NCBI GenBank assembly: GCA_964535215.1 | Contig: CAZHST010000007.1 | Span: 31,290 to 95,289, forward strand | Source of the DNA: JACQHM01 sp964535215 | GTDB taxonomy: Bacteria; Methylomirabilota; Methylomirabilia; Methylomirabilales; JACQHM01 | Length of the DNA stretch: 64,000 nt | Direction of reading: 5' to 3' | Part shown: piece after piece, positions 8,070 through 15,741 of the stretch | Layout: the number at the start of each line of letters is the position of its first letter | Numbering within the stretch: the stretch's first letter is position 1 | The notes under the pieces: model-generated | What the model saw: the letters and a program-made list of their open reading frames with translations, nothing else | Database searches by the model: none | What the model was told of the DNA's origin: nothing | Position numbers and translations under genes: made by a program

Positions 8070-9215
8070 ATGCGTTTCGAGCTTTTAACGGTGGATGCGG
8101 AAACCGGGGCCAGGCGGGGCCGTCTTCTGACAGCCCACGGGACGGTGGAGACCCCGGTCTTCATGCCCTGTGGAACTCAAGGAACGGTGAAGGCCTTGAC
8201 CCCCCAGGAGCTTGTTCAGGAAGGGGTAGAGCTTCTGGTCTGCAATACCTACCATCTGTCCTTAAGGCCTGGGCCCGAGGTGATTGCCGCCTTAGGCGGC
8301 CTCCACCGGTTCATGGGATGGGGCGGTCCCATCTTGACAGACAGTGGAGGGTACCAGGTCTACAGCCTGGCCAGGCTTCGAAGGATCACGGAAGAGGGGG
8401 TAACCTTTCAATCCCACCTGGACGGTTCCTCCCACCTCTTGACCCCCGAGAAGGCCATCGCCATCCAGGAGGCCCTTCAAGCGGATATCCTGATGGTGCT
8501 CGATGAATGTCTCCCCTATCCCGTCTCTTACGAGGAGGCAAAGGCTTCACTGGAACGGACGCTCCACTGGGCCAGGCGCTGCCGACGGGCCCACCACGAC
8601 GGCAACTCGGCCCTCTTTGGCATCGTTCAGGGAGGGGTCTTCAAGGATCTCCGGGCAAAGGGGGCCGAGGCCCTTCAGGAGATCGGATTCGACGGCTATG
8701 CCCTTGGAGGCCTGAGCGTGGGGGAGGGGACAGAGGTAATGTACGAGGTGGTCTCGTTCACCACCCCTCTCCTCCCGGAGGAGAAGCCCCGGTACCTGAT
8801 GGGGGTGGGGACGCCCGAGGACCTCGTCGAGTGTGTGGCCCGGGGGATTGACATGTTTGACTGTGTCCTCCCGACCCGCCACGCCCGGACCGGTAGCCTC
8901 TTCACCAGCGAGGGGAATCTCAGCCTCAAAGCGGCCCGGTATGCCAGGGATGAACGCCCCGTGGATCCGACCTGCACCTGCTATACCTGCCGCAACTTCT
9001 CCAGGGCGTATCTTCGGCATCTGTTCCTGGCCAACGAGATCCTGGGTCTCCGGTTGAACACCCTCCATAACCTCCACTTCTACCTCTCCCTCATGGAGGA
9101 GATCCGGAGGGCCATCACGGAGGGACGGTTTGCCCAATTCAAACAGGCGTTCTTCAAAAACTCCCAGCGAGAGAGAGCGGAGGGCGTCGGGGTCGGGAGC
9201 GGGGTAGACGGTTGA
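8070..9215 (+). CDS. tgt: Queuine/preQ1 tRNA-guanine transglycosylase Tgt
   Basis: Tgt exchanges G34 for preQ1 in GUN-anticodon tRNAs, the step before QueA. The 381-residue protein has Asp91 in TDSGGYQ, the GGLSVGE motif, the nucleophile Asp264 in MFDCVLPTR, and the zinc site C-x-C-x2-C (Cys302, 304, 307) with His333. The usual GFQVFSL is GYQVYSL here, a conservative change. The weak AAGAG ribosome-binding site makes the start slightly uncertain. The 103 bp between queA and tgt show no clear promoter. Confidence 0.96.
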   Translation: MRFELLTVDAETGARRGRLLTAHGTVETPVFMPCGTQGTVKALTPQELVQEGVELLVCNTYHLSLRPGPEVIAALGGLHRFMGWGGPILTDSGGYQVYSLARLRRITEEGVTFQSHLDGSSHLLTPEKAIAIQEALQADILMVLDECLPYPVSYEEAKASLERTLHWARRCRRAHHDGNSALFGIVQGGVFKDLRAKGAEALQEIGFDGYALGGLSVGEGTEVMYEVVSFTTPLLPEEKPRYLMGVGTPEDLVECVARGIDMFDCVLPTRHARTGSLFTSEGNLSLKAARYARDERPVDPTCTCYTCRNFSRAYLRHLFLANEILGLRLNTLHNLHFYLSLMEEIRRAITEGRFAQFKQAFFKNSQRERAEGVGVGSGVDG

Positions 9216-9252
9216 AGGCTTACCTTTAAATAGCACTGGGTGGAGGGTGATG

Positions 9253-9585
9253 ATGGTCGAGTTTGCGTACGCCATGGGCCCGGCGCCGGGCGGCGGCCAA
9301 GCGGGTGGAGGCTGGAGCGCCCTCATCCCGCTGCTCCTGATGTTCGCGATCTTCTACTTCCTCCTGATCCGCCCCCAGCAGAAGCAGCGGCGGCAGCATC
9401 AGGAGATGCTCCGGAGCCTGAAGACCGGGGACGAGGTGATGACCAACGGGGGGCTCTACGGGACCATCGTTGGCTTCGGGAATGGTCGGGTGAAGCTGAA
9501 GATTGCCGACAACGTCAAGGTTGATGTGGCCTTAAGTGCCATCGCTGCTAAGGTCTCCCCTGGGGAACCTCCGGCGAAGGAGTAA
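9253..9585 (+). CDS. yajC: Preprotein translocase subunit YajC
   Basis: YajC is a small accessory of the SecDF-YidC part of the Sec translocase. The 110-residue product has a Gly-rich N-terminus, one membrane helix (LIPLLLMFAIFYFLL) followed by the family motif IRPQQKQ, and a cytosolic domain with GDEVMTNGGLYGTI. The ATG at 9253 is the best spaced of three possible starts behind GGAGG at 9242. In most genomes with queA-tgt-yajC, secD and secF follow; here the next gene is the convergent rlmI. Confidence 0.93.
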   Translation: MVEFAYAMGPAPGGGQAGGGWSALIPLLLMFAIFYFLLIRPQQKQRRQHQEMLRSLKTGDEVMTNGGLYGTIVGFGNGRVKLKIADNVKVDVALSAIAAKVSPGEPPAKE

Positions 9586-9597
9586 GGCGCTTCGCCG

Positions 9598-10776
9598 TCA
9601 GGCATCCACCACCTCCAGGATGGCGCACTTCAGGTACTGGGTCTCCTTCACCCCCATGAGGACCGGGTGGTCCCGGGCCTGCGTCCTGAACTCCAGGAGC
9701 CGGAGTCGCTTCCTGGCGTCCAGCGCCGCGGATTGGAGCACCTGGAGGAAGGTTTCGGCATCCAGATGGTAGGAGCAGGAACATGTGAGGAGGATGCCCC
9801 CCTCCCGGAGAAGCCTCATGGCCCGGAGGTTGATCTCCTTGTAGCCGCGGATGGCCCCGGCGACCGCTTCCTTCCCCCTGGTGAAGGCTGGCGGATCCAG
9901 GATGACCATGTCGAAGCGGCGTCCGGCCCGCTCGTAGGCCCGAAGCTCGTCGAAGGCATTCGCCTCCTTGAAGGTGCACCGGTCGGCAAGACCGTTCGCC
10001 TCCGCGTTTCGCTTCGCCAGCTTCAGGGCCGCCGGTGAGAGGTCAATGCCGACGGCCGAGGCGGCCCCGGCAGAGAGGGCGTTTAAGGCAAAGCCTCCCG
10101 AATAGCAGAAGCCGTCCAGGAGCTCCCGTCCCGCCGCATACCCTCGAAGGGCGAGGCGATTCTCCCGCTGATCCAGGAAGAAGCCGGTCTTCTGCCCTTC
10201 CGCCACGTCCACCCAGAACTTCACCCCCCCCTCCTGGATCTGGACCACAGGGTCGAACTGACCGTAGATCGGCCCCTTTTTCACCTCGAGACCCTCCAGC
10301 AGCCGGGAGGGAGCGTCGTTCCGCTCGTAGATCCCCTTCGGGGAGAGCAGCTCGATCAAGATCTGGACAATCGCCTCCTTTAGGCGCTCCATCCCGGCCG
10401 TCAAGGTCTGAAGGACCAGGAGATCCCCGTAACGGTCCACGATCAGGCCGGTCAGGAGATCCCCCTCCCCGTAGATCACCCGGAAACTGTCCGTATCCGC
10501 GACGACTCGTTTTCTAAGCTCCAAAGCCTTCTGGATCCTCCGGCGGAGGAAGGCCTCGTCAATGGCCTCCTCCTCCCAGGAAAGGAGCCTCACCGCGATC
10601 TGGGAGTAAGGGTTGATGTAGCCCATGCCGACGAAGCGACCCCTCGAATCCTTCACCCGGACCTGTTCACCCGGCTGAGGGTCCCCCCGGATCCGCTCGA
10701 GCTCCCCCCGGTAGATCCAGGGATGACCTGCTAAAGGTCTCCGCTCCCGGCCTCTTAAGAGGGTGACCTCGACCAT
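9598..10776 (-). CDS. rlmI: Class I rRNA methyltransferase, RlmI-like (23S m5C1962)
   Basis: The 392-residue product has an N-terminal PUA domain (LAGHPWIYRGE, then VRVKDSRGRFVG), a central EEHD-like domain and a Rossmann SAM domain (LLDGFCYSGGFALNA). ILDPPAF and the Cys-containing TCSCSYH are the motifs of m5C methyltransferases of the RlmI/YccW family, which methylate C1962 of 23S rRNA. Length matches the family. It is last in a minus-strand run with ald and a lipoprotein, with short gaps. Substrate is inferred from family. Confidence 0.88.
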   Translation of the reverse strand: MVEVTLLRGRERRPLAGHPWIYRGELERIRGDPQPGEQVRVKDSRGRFVGMGYINPYSQIAVRLLSWEEEAIDEAFLRRRIQKALELRKRVVADTDSFRVIYGEGDLLTGLIVDRYGDLLVLQTLTAGMERLKEAIVQILIELLSPKGIYERNDAPSRLLEGLEVKKGPIYGQFDPVVQIQEGGVKFWVDVAEGQKTGFFLDQRENRLALRGYAAGRELLDGFCYSGGFALNALSAGAASAVGIDLSPAALKLAKRNAEANGLADRCTFKEANAFDELRAYERAGRRFDMVILDPPAFTRGKEAVAGAIRGYKEINLRAMRLLREGGILLTCSCSYHLDAETFLQVLQSAALDARKRLRLLEFRTQARDHPVLMGVKETQYLKCAILEVVDA

Positions 10777-10794
10777 GCTCCCTCCGTCTGCCCT

Positions 10795-11415
10795 TTAGGG
10801 CCAGAGCTGGAGTTCCATCTGGACCCCCTGCTCCCAGACCTCCGTCATCGGGAGTTCCCGGATGAGGATCCTCCCTGCAGCCCGTCGGCCCCTCCGCGGG
10901 GGCAGGGGCCCTTCCGTTCGGAGCGAGAACTTAAACGTCAGGTTCGCCCGCCGCCACGCCTCCCGGGTCTCGCCGGTCAAGGTTCCCATCGGCTCGATCC
11001 TCAAAGAGAAGGCCCCCTGCTCCCGGTCGTACCGGATGAACCGTTTGCTGAAAGGGAGGAAGGTATCGCCCAGGAGGAAGGAAAGCTCGTTCACATCCTG
11101 AAAGTCAAAGGCGAACCGGTACTGGACGCTCCTGCCCCGGCCCGTGACGTTGGCTTCCCGTAAGGTAATCCCCGACGCCTCCATCGCCGTTTTTCTCTCC
11201 TCAATCTGGGCCTTGATCCCTTCCTGCTCCTTCCTGACCCGTTCGGCGATTTCAGGGGGGGAGAGCCTCTCCAGAGGATCATAGAACTGGATCGTCAGGG
11301 AACCGGAGCCGTCCCGGCGGATCAGGAGCTCCTCCTCGTACTGGAGGCAGCCTGTAAGGAGGAAGAGGAGGGCAACGGGAATGATGAGTCGGTGTGAACG
11401 GGGTATGAGGAGCAT
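10795..11415 (-). CDS. Lipoprotein of unknown function (LppM/DUF3153-like)
   Basis: The 206-residue product has a lipobox with Cys23 (LLTGC) followed by YEEELLIRRDGSGSLT. A beta-rich lipoprotein beginning with a charged strand and a DGSG turn resembles LppM/DUF3153-type proteins. It is acidic and beta-strand rich with no catalytic motif that I can see. It sits 14 bp after ald and 18 bp before rlmI, which says little about its role. Function unknown. Confidence 0.7.
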   Translation of the reverse strand: MLLIPRSHRLIIPVALLFLLTGCLQYEEELLIRRDGSGSLTIQFYDPLERLSPPEIAERVRKEQEGIKAQIEERKTAMEASGITLREANVTGRGRSVQYRFAFDFQDVNELSFLLGDTFLPFSKRFIRYDREQGAFSLRIEPMGTLTGETREAWRRANLTFKFSLRTEGPLPPRRGRRAAGRILIRELPMTEVWEQGVQMELQLWP

Positions 11416-11429
11416 CCGGTTAAAACAGC

Positions 11430-12551
11430 CTAAGCGCTGTTAATGATCTCAGCAGGGGAAACAGGGGTGAGACCGTGGGCTTCGGCCACGGCTGGATGGG
11501 TGATCCGGCCAAGGGCCACATTCAGCCCGGCGGCGAGTTCCTGATGCCTCCTGAGGGCCTGCCGCCAGCCTTTGGTGGCAATCTCCAGGATATAGGGGAG
11601 GGTCGCGTTGGTCAGGGCAAAGGTGGCCGTCCGGGAGAAGGCCCCCGGCATGTTGGCAACGCAGTAGTGAAGGATGCCATCCACCTGATAGACTGGGTCC
11701 GCGTGGGTGGTCGGGCGGGTCGTCTCGACGCACCCCCCCTGATCCACCGAGACATCCACGATGACCGCCCCGGGCCTCATAAGGGAGAGCATCGAGCGGG
11801 TGACCAAACGGGGTGTCCTGGCCCCGGGGATCAACACGGCACCGATCAGGAGATCAGCCCGCTTCAGGCACTCCTCCAGGCTCATGGCGTTGGACATCAG
11901 GGTGGTGACGTTCTCCGGCAGAAGCTCATCCAACCACCGCATCCTGACCGGGTTCACCTCCAAGAGGTAGACCCAGGCCCCCATCCCGGCCGCGACCTTG
12001 GCGGCGTTGTAGCCTACCGTCCCGCCTCCCAGGATGACCACGGTGGCCGGCGGGACCCCCGGCACCCCCCCGATCAAAACCCCTCGCCCCCCCAGGGGCT
12101 TGGAAAGGTAATACGCCCCCACGTGGACGCTCATCCTCCCGGCAATCTCGCTCATCGGCTCTAAAAGGGGTTTCCTCCCATCCGGGGTTTCAACGGTTTC
12201 GTAGGCAATCCCAATGACCTTCTTCGCCAGCAGGACCTTGGTGAGTTCGGGGGCAGGGGCGAGGTGGAGGTAGGTGAAGAGGATCTGCCCTTCCCGAAGC
12301 AGATCGTATTCACCGGGGAGGGGTTCCTTGACCTTACAGATCAGCTCCGCCTCGGCGTAGAGCTGTCTTGCGCTAGGGAGGATCTCCGCCCCCACCTTCC
12401 GGTAGGCCTCATCCGAGAAACCGGAGCCCTCCCCCGCCCCCTGTTCCACCAGGACCCGGTGCCCCCGGGCCCGAAGGGCCTGGACCCCGGCCGGGATGAT
12501 CGCCACCCGGTACTCCTGCTCTTTGATCTCCTTGGGAACCCCGATGATCAT
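11430..12551 (-). CDS. ald: Alanine dehydrogenase
   Basis: Ald catalyses reversible oxidative deamination of L-alanine to pyruvate and ammonia with NAD+. The 373-residue product starts with MIIGVPKEIK and has the RVAIIPAGV substrate-binding Arg, the KVKEP lysine, EPMSEIAGRM with the conserved Arg, an NAD-binding ILGGGTVGYNAA loop, and the VDQGGCVETTRPTTH motif near the active site. Length is exactly typical. TTGACA occurs about 30 bp before the start but with no convincing -10. Confidence 0.96.
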   Translation of the reverse strand: MIIGVPKEIKEQEYRVAIIPAGVQALRARGHRVLVEQGAGEGSGFSDEAYRKVGAEILPSARQLYAEAELICKVKEPLPGEYDLLREGQILFTYLHLAPAPELTKVLLAKKVIGIAYETVETPDGRKPLLEPMSEIAGRMSVHVGAYYLSKPLGGRGVLIGGVPGVPPATVVILGGGTVGYNAAKVAAGMGAWVYLLEVNPVRMRWLDELLPENVTTLMSNAMSLEECLKRADLLIGAVLIPGARTPRLVTRSMLSLMRPGAVIVDVSVDQGGCVETTRPTTHADPVYQVDGILHYCVANMPGAFSRTATFALTNATLPYILEIATKGWRQALRRHQELAAGLNVALGRITHPAVAEAHGLTPVSPAEIINSA

Positions 12552-12602
12552 CGAAACACCATCCCCCCTAGTTCTTCTCTTGTCAAACAGGGCACTCCCA
12601 TC

Positions 12603-12919
12603 TCATTGCAGGCCAAGCGCGATGCGTAGCCGCTCATCCACCTTCGCCATCAACGGTGGGCTCAGCTCCCCGAGTTCTCCCAAGAGAAGACCCTTCTGAA
12701 GGGTAAACAGCTTGTCCAGCTTAATCCCTGAGGGACGTTTTAAGCCCGTCCCCTTGAAGTCAGGATCGGCCTCGCCAATCAGCAGGTCTGTCGTTAAAAG
12801 CGGCTCCCCTCTATATCTCCCGGACAGGTCTCAGGCGAGACAACGAGGGCTGGACGCCGTTTCTGTCCGGTAAGATCCGTGAAGGGGAGAACAGCCAGCA
12901 CAACCGTCCCCCGCCTCAC
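12603..12919 (-). pseudogene. Frameshifted MazF/PemK-like toxin remnant
   Basis: A GTG at 12919 overlaps the stop of the upstream ORF (GTGA). The first 41 codons resemble the start of MazF/PemK toxins: RRGTVVLAVLPFTD, then QKRRPALVVSPE. This frame ends at a TAA (12794-12796). The rest of the family pattern continues in another frame to a TGA at 12603-12605: TTDLLIGEADPDF, GTGLKRPSGIKLDKL and LGELSPPLMAKVDERL. A frameshift and probably loss of some ten codons lie around 12795-12830. The remnant should not make an active endoribonuclease, unless the shift is a sequencing error. Confidence 0.65.
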
Positions 12920-13230
12920 CGGTAGCGCTCCCGCAGATCCGCTTCTGTGTAAAGGTCCTCTTCCTTTGCCACGAAGTCGAGGGCCCCGCTTTTAAGTGCT
13001 GCCAGCATCCCCTCCAGGCTGGCCAGATGGTCTGGCTTGGGTTCGATGCCGTATTGTCGCAGAACACCAGGGGCATCCGCCAGCGAAGAGAGCCCCGCCT
13101 CCAGAGCGAAGCCGGACAGGTCGAGTTCTCCTCGTCTATAACGGTCTGCGGCTAGAATTTCCTTGCCCAATTGCCGGATTTGCTCAGGGGAAAGCCTTGA
13201 AAGCTGCCGTCGGAGTTGTTCAACCTTCAT
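12916..13230 (-). CDS. Probable antitoxin partner of the MazF-like remnant
   Basis: The 104-residue acidic protein ends directly in the overlapping start of the toxin remnant, the usual antitoxin-toxin order. Its N-terminal half is helical (LSPEQIRQLGKEILAADRY), and it ends EADLRERYR. I do not recognise a named antitoxin domain, so the role rests on position and size. The start at 13230 is chosen for a GAGG ribosome-binding site eight bases upstream; an ATG at 13257 is possible but has none. Confidence 0.55.
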   Translation of the reverse strand: MKVEQLRRQLSRLSPEQIRQLGKEILAADRYRRGELDLSGFALEAGLSSLADAPGVLRQYGIEPKPDHLASLEGMLAALKSGALDFVAKEEDLYTEADLRERYR

Positions 13231-13341
13231 CGCTAAAACCTCACTCACATCACTCATGACAGCGATTCGTCATCCAGGTCCAGCTAGATATTATCTCATC
13301 CAGGGAGAAGACCTCGCAGGCCAGAGTCACTCCCCGGATGG

Positions 13342-14163
13342 CTATATGCCCCAGTCCCGGGGATACCGGAAGTCCCTGTCAATGGTCCGGTAGGAGATCT
13401 TCGCAATCAGGGGGAGGCGGCGCTTGTACTGGGAGGCTTGGACCTTGGCAAACACACCCTTGACGAAGCGCTCGTCGAAGCCGGAGGCGACAAGATCGGC
13501 GATCTCGTACCGCTTGTCAATCATGAGATAAAGGACCTGGTCCACCTGCTCGTAGGTAAACCCCAGTTCCTCCTCGTCCGTCTGTCCCACCCAGAGGTCG
13601 GCCGAGGGCTTTTTTTGGACGATCACCTCGGGGACCCCTACATGGCGGGCAAGCTGACGGACCTGGGTCTTGAAGAGGTCGCCTAAGGGGTTGATGGCCG
13701 AGGCCATATCGCCATAGAGGGTCCCATAGCCCAGCATGAGCTCCGTCTTGTTACTGGTCCCTAAGACCAGGGCGTGGAGGGCGGCGGACTGGTCGAAGAG
13801 GATGGTCATCCGTTCCCTGGCCATCTTGTTCCCTCTCCGGATGTGATCCGCCTCGGGGAAGCGATCGAAGTAGGCATCAATTTGGGGGGTGATGTCAATC
13901 TGCATGGCATTGATCTTCAAACGATCCACCACCAGCCTGGCATGTTCAACGCTCTCCGGGCTGCTGGTCTTATACGGCATCAGGACCCCCCAGACGTTGT
14001 CGGGGCCCAGGGCCTCGGCGGCCAGATACGCCGAGAGGGAGGAGTCCACCCCCCCCGAGAGGCCCACCACGACCCGATGGAAGCCAGCCTTTGTCACCTC
14101 ATCCTTGATGAACCCGACGAGGACCTCCCGGACGATCTCGACGTTCAACGACAGGTCAACCAT
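13342..14163 (-). CDS. nadE: NAD+ synthetase (short, ammonia-type)
   Basis: NadE adenylates and amidates nicotinate adenine dinucleotide to NAD+, the last step of NAD synthesis. The roughly 273-residue product is the short form without the N-terminal glutaminase domain. It has the PP-loop LSGGVDSS (about residues 35-42), GTSNKTELMLGYGTLYGD and a KKPSADLW motif. The start could be 14163 or 14187. The gene immediately upstream codes for a stand-alone nitrilase-fold protein of the same superfamily as the missing glutaminase domain. Confidence 0.94.
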   Translation of the reverse strand: MVDLSLNVEIVREVLVGFIKDEVTKAGFHRVVVGLSGGVDSSLSAYLAAEALGPDNVWGVLMPYKTSSPESVEHARLVVDRLKINAMQIDITPQIDAYFDRFPEADHIRRGNKMARERMTILFDQSAALHALVLGTSNKTELMLGYGTLYGDMASAINPLGDLFKTQVRQLARHVGVPEVIVQKKPSADLWVGQTDEEELGFTYEQVDQVLYLMIDKRYEIADLVASGFDERFVKGVFAKVQASQYKRRLPLIAKISYRTIDRDFRYPRDWGI

Positions 14164-14213
14164 TTCCGTTTTCCAGCCCCTCTTCATCGGTCATGAAGCC
14201 CAGCCTCCCCGGA

Positions 14214-15068
14214 TCATCGGAACTGCCCCTGGATCCGTTTGAGCTCCCGGATCGTCAAGTCCAGCTTCTCATCCCGGAGCATCGGGTTCATCGTCCTGAC
14301 CCTTCTTAGCTCACCAGGGTCAATGGTGGCAAAGAGAAGGCCCGGGTGGAGATATTCAGCCTTGGCGAGGCACTCTCCCGAGGGGCTGATCACCTCGGAC
14401 CCGCCCCAGAAGCAGGCCCCGTCCTCGTAACCGATCCTGTTAGCGTACACCACATAGACGGTGAAGAGCTGGGCGTAGGCGCGGTTGATCAGTTCCCAGG
14501 CCTTGGCGTTGGCGAAGATCCCCTCGTGGGGGGTTCCACGGCCGGGGGATGCCGAGGGGACGAGGAAGAGCTCGGCCCCGTCTAAGGCGGCAATGTAGGC
14601 GGCGGAGGGGTGCCACATATCTTCACAGACAAGGATGGCCATTCGACCGAAAGAGGTGTCGAAGGCCCGGACCGTGTCCCCCTCGGCCAGATACCGCTGC
14701 TCGTCAAAGATCCCGTAGGTGGGGAGGTAGACCTTCCGATGGAGGTGCTTCACCTCTCCCCCCTCCAGGAACAGGGCTGCGTTGTGGAAAAAGTAGCCGG
14801 GCGCCTCTTCAACGAAGCCGACGATCATGGCGATCCGGCGGCTTAACTCCCTTAAAGGGGTAAGGACTGGGCTTTCGGGGGTCAAGGCAACGGAGGGGAC
14901 CAAGTCCTTCAGGAAGTAGCCGGTCAGGCTCAGCTCGGGGAAGACCAGGAGATCGGCCCCTTCCGCGATGGCCTCTTCGGCGAGCTTCTCGTGGAGGGAG
15001 AGGTTCCGCTCCAGGTCTCCCAGGGCCGGCTTGAGCTGCGCGATGGCGATCTTGAAGCTCCGCCCCAT
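14214..15068 (-). CDS. Carbon-nitrogen hydrolase (nitrilase superfamily), possible glutaminase partner of NadE
   Basis: The 284-residue product has the Glu-Lys-Cys triad of the nitrilase fold: Glu45 in FPELSLTGY, Lys112 in HRKVYLP and Cys148 in LVCEDMWHP. The CED motif and the VFPELSLTGY strand are especially like the glutaminase domain of glutamine-dependent NAD+ synthetases. It is 50 bp upstream of nadE on the same strand, so it may deliver ammonia to NadE as a separate subunit. The alternative is a general amidase. The ATG at 15068 is preferred over a GTG at 15071 for ribosome-binding-site spacing. Confidence 0.85.
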   Translation of the reverse strand: MGRSFKIAIAQLKPALGDLERNLSLHEKLAEEAIAEGADLLVFPELSLTGYFLKDLVPSVALTPESPVLTPLRELSRRIAMIVGFVEEAPGYFFHNAALFLEGGEVKHLHRKVYLPTYGIFDEQRYLAEGDTVRAFDTSFGRMAILVCEDMWHPSAAYIAALDGAELFLVPSASPGRGTPHEGIFANAKAWELINRAYAQLFTVYVVYANRIGYEDGACFWGGSEVISPSGECLAKAEYLHPGLLFATIDPGELRRVRTMNPMLRDEKLDLTIRELKRIQGQFR

Positions 15069-15091
15069 CACAAACCTTTTGGAGGGGGTGC

Positions 15092-15120
15092 TTGACTTTG
15101 CAGCCTTAATCTACTACAGT
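15092..15120 (+). promoter_or_regulatory. Predicted promoter of the 15155 HEAT-repeat gene
   Basis: TTGACT (15092-15097) and TACAGT (15115-15120) are separated by 17 bp on the plus strand, 35 bp before the HEAT-repeat gene. Confidence 0.5.
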
Positions 15121-15136
15121 TTCCGCTAAAAGACAA
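15108..15136 (-). promoter_or_regulatory. Predicted promoter of the nitrilase-nadE genes
   Basis: On the minus strand TTGTCT (15131-15136) and TAGATT (15108-15113) are 17 bp apart, about 40 bp before the nitrilase start. Its -10 lies one base from the -10 of the opposing promoter. Confidence 0.45.
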
Positions 15137-15154
15137 GGTGGGAGGAGGGCTGGT

Positions 15155-15739
15155 ATGCCCACTGTCCGGGAGGAGATTGCGGGCCGGCTGCTGCCGCTTT
15201 TGAACGATGCAAGTGAGGAGGTCCGAAAGGCCGCCGCTTTTGCCCTGGAGCGGTTGGAAAGTCTGAAGGCCGTCGAAGCCTTGAAGGAGAGTCTGGCCCG
15301 GGGGAACAAGCTCCAAAAGCTTAAGGCCCTCTATGCCCTGGGGACCCTTCGGGACGAGCGGGCCATGGCGGCAGTCGTCGGGGCGCTCAAGTCGGAAGAG
15401 GTGGACATCAGGGCAGCGGCCATCCGGGCGATGGCCTCCTGGGACGAGCGGGCCATCAGCCCCCTGTTGGAGGCCCTGGACGATCCCAGCCTTGATGTCA
15501 GGATCCTGGCCGTCGAAGCCCTGGGGAGGTTCCGGGACAGGCGGTTGACCGAGGTGATGCTCTCCCTTTTGGAAGGGGAGGAGGATGAGCTCCGGGGGAA
15601 GGCCATTGAGGCGCTGGGGGGGATCGGTGACATCAGGGCCAAGGACTTTCTCGTCAACCTCCTTCAGGACCCGAATCCCTCCATCCGCGCCAAGGCTGCC
15701 CGGGCCCTGGGGGAGCTGGAGCTCCCGTCATCGGCCTGA
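15155..15739 (+). CDS. HEAT-repeat protein
   Basis: The 194-residue product consists almost wholly of about six helical repeats with the pattern D-x-x-x-x-V/I-R-x-x-A-x-x-A-L-G, as in the PBS-lyase type HEAT family. Such proteins are usually scaffolds or regulators rather than enzymes. There is no signal peptide, so it should be cytosolic. A GGGAGGAGGGC ribosome-binding site precedes the ATG. It converges on the HD-GYP gene with only two bases between stops; the neighbouring minus-strand operon also carries a HEAT-repeat protein. Confidence 0.85.
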   Translation: MPTVREEIAGRLLPLLNDASEEVRKAAAFALERLESLKAVEALKESLARGNKLQKLKALYALGTLRDERAMAAVVGALKSEEVDIRAAAIRAMASWDERAISPLLEALDDPSLDVRILAVEALGRFRDRRLTEVMLSLLEGEEDELRGKAIEALGGIGDIRAKDFLVNLLQDPNPSIRAKAARALGELELPSSA

Positions 15740-15741
15740 TG

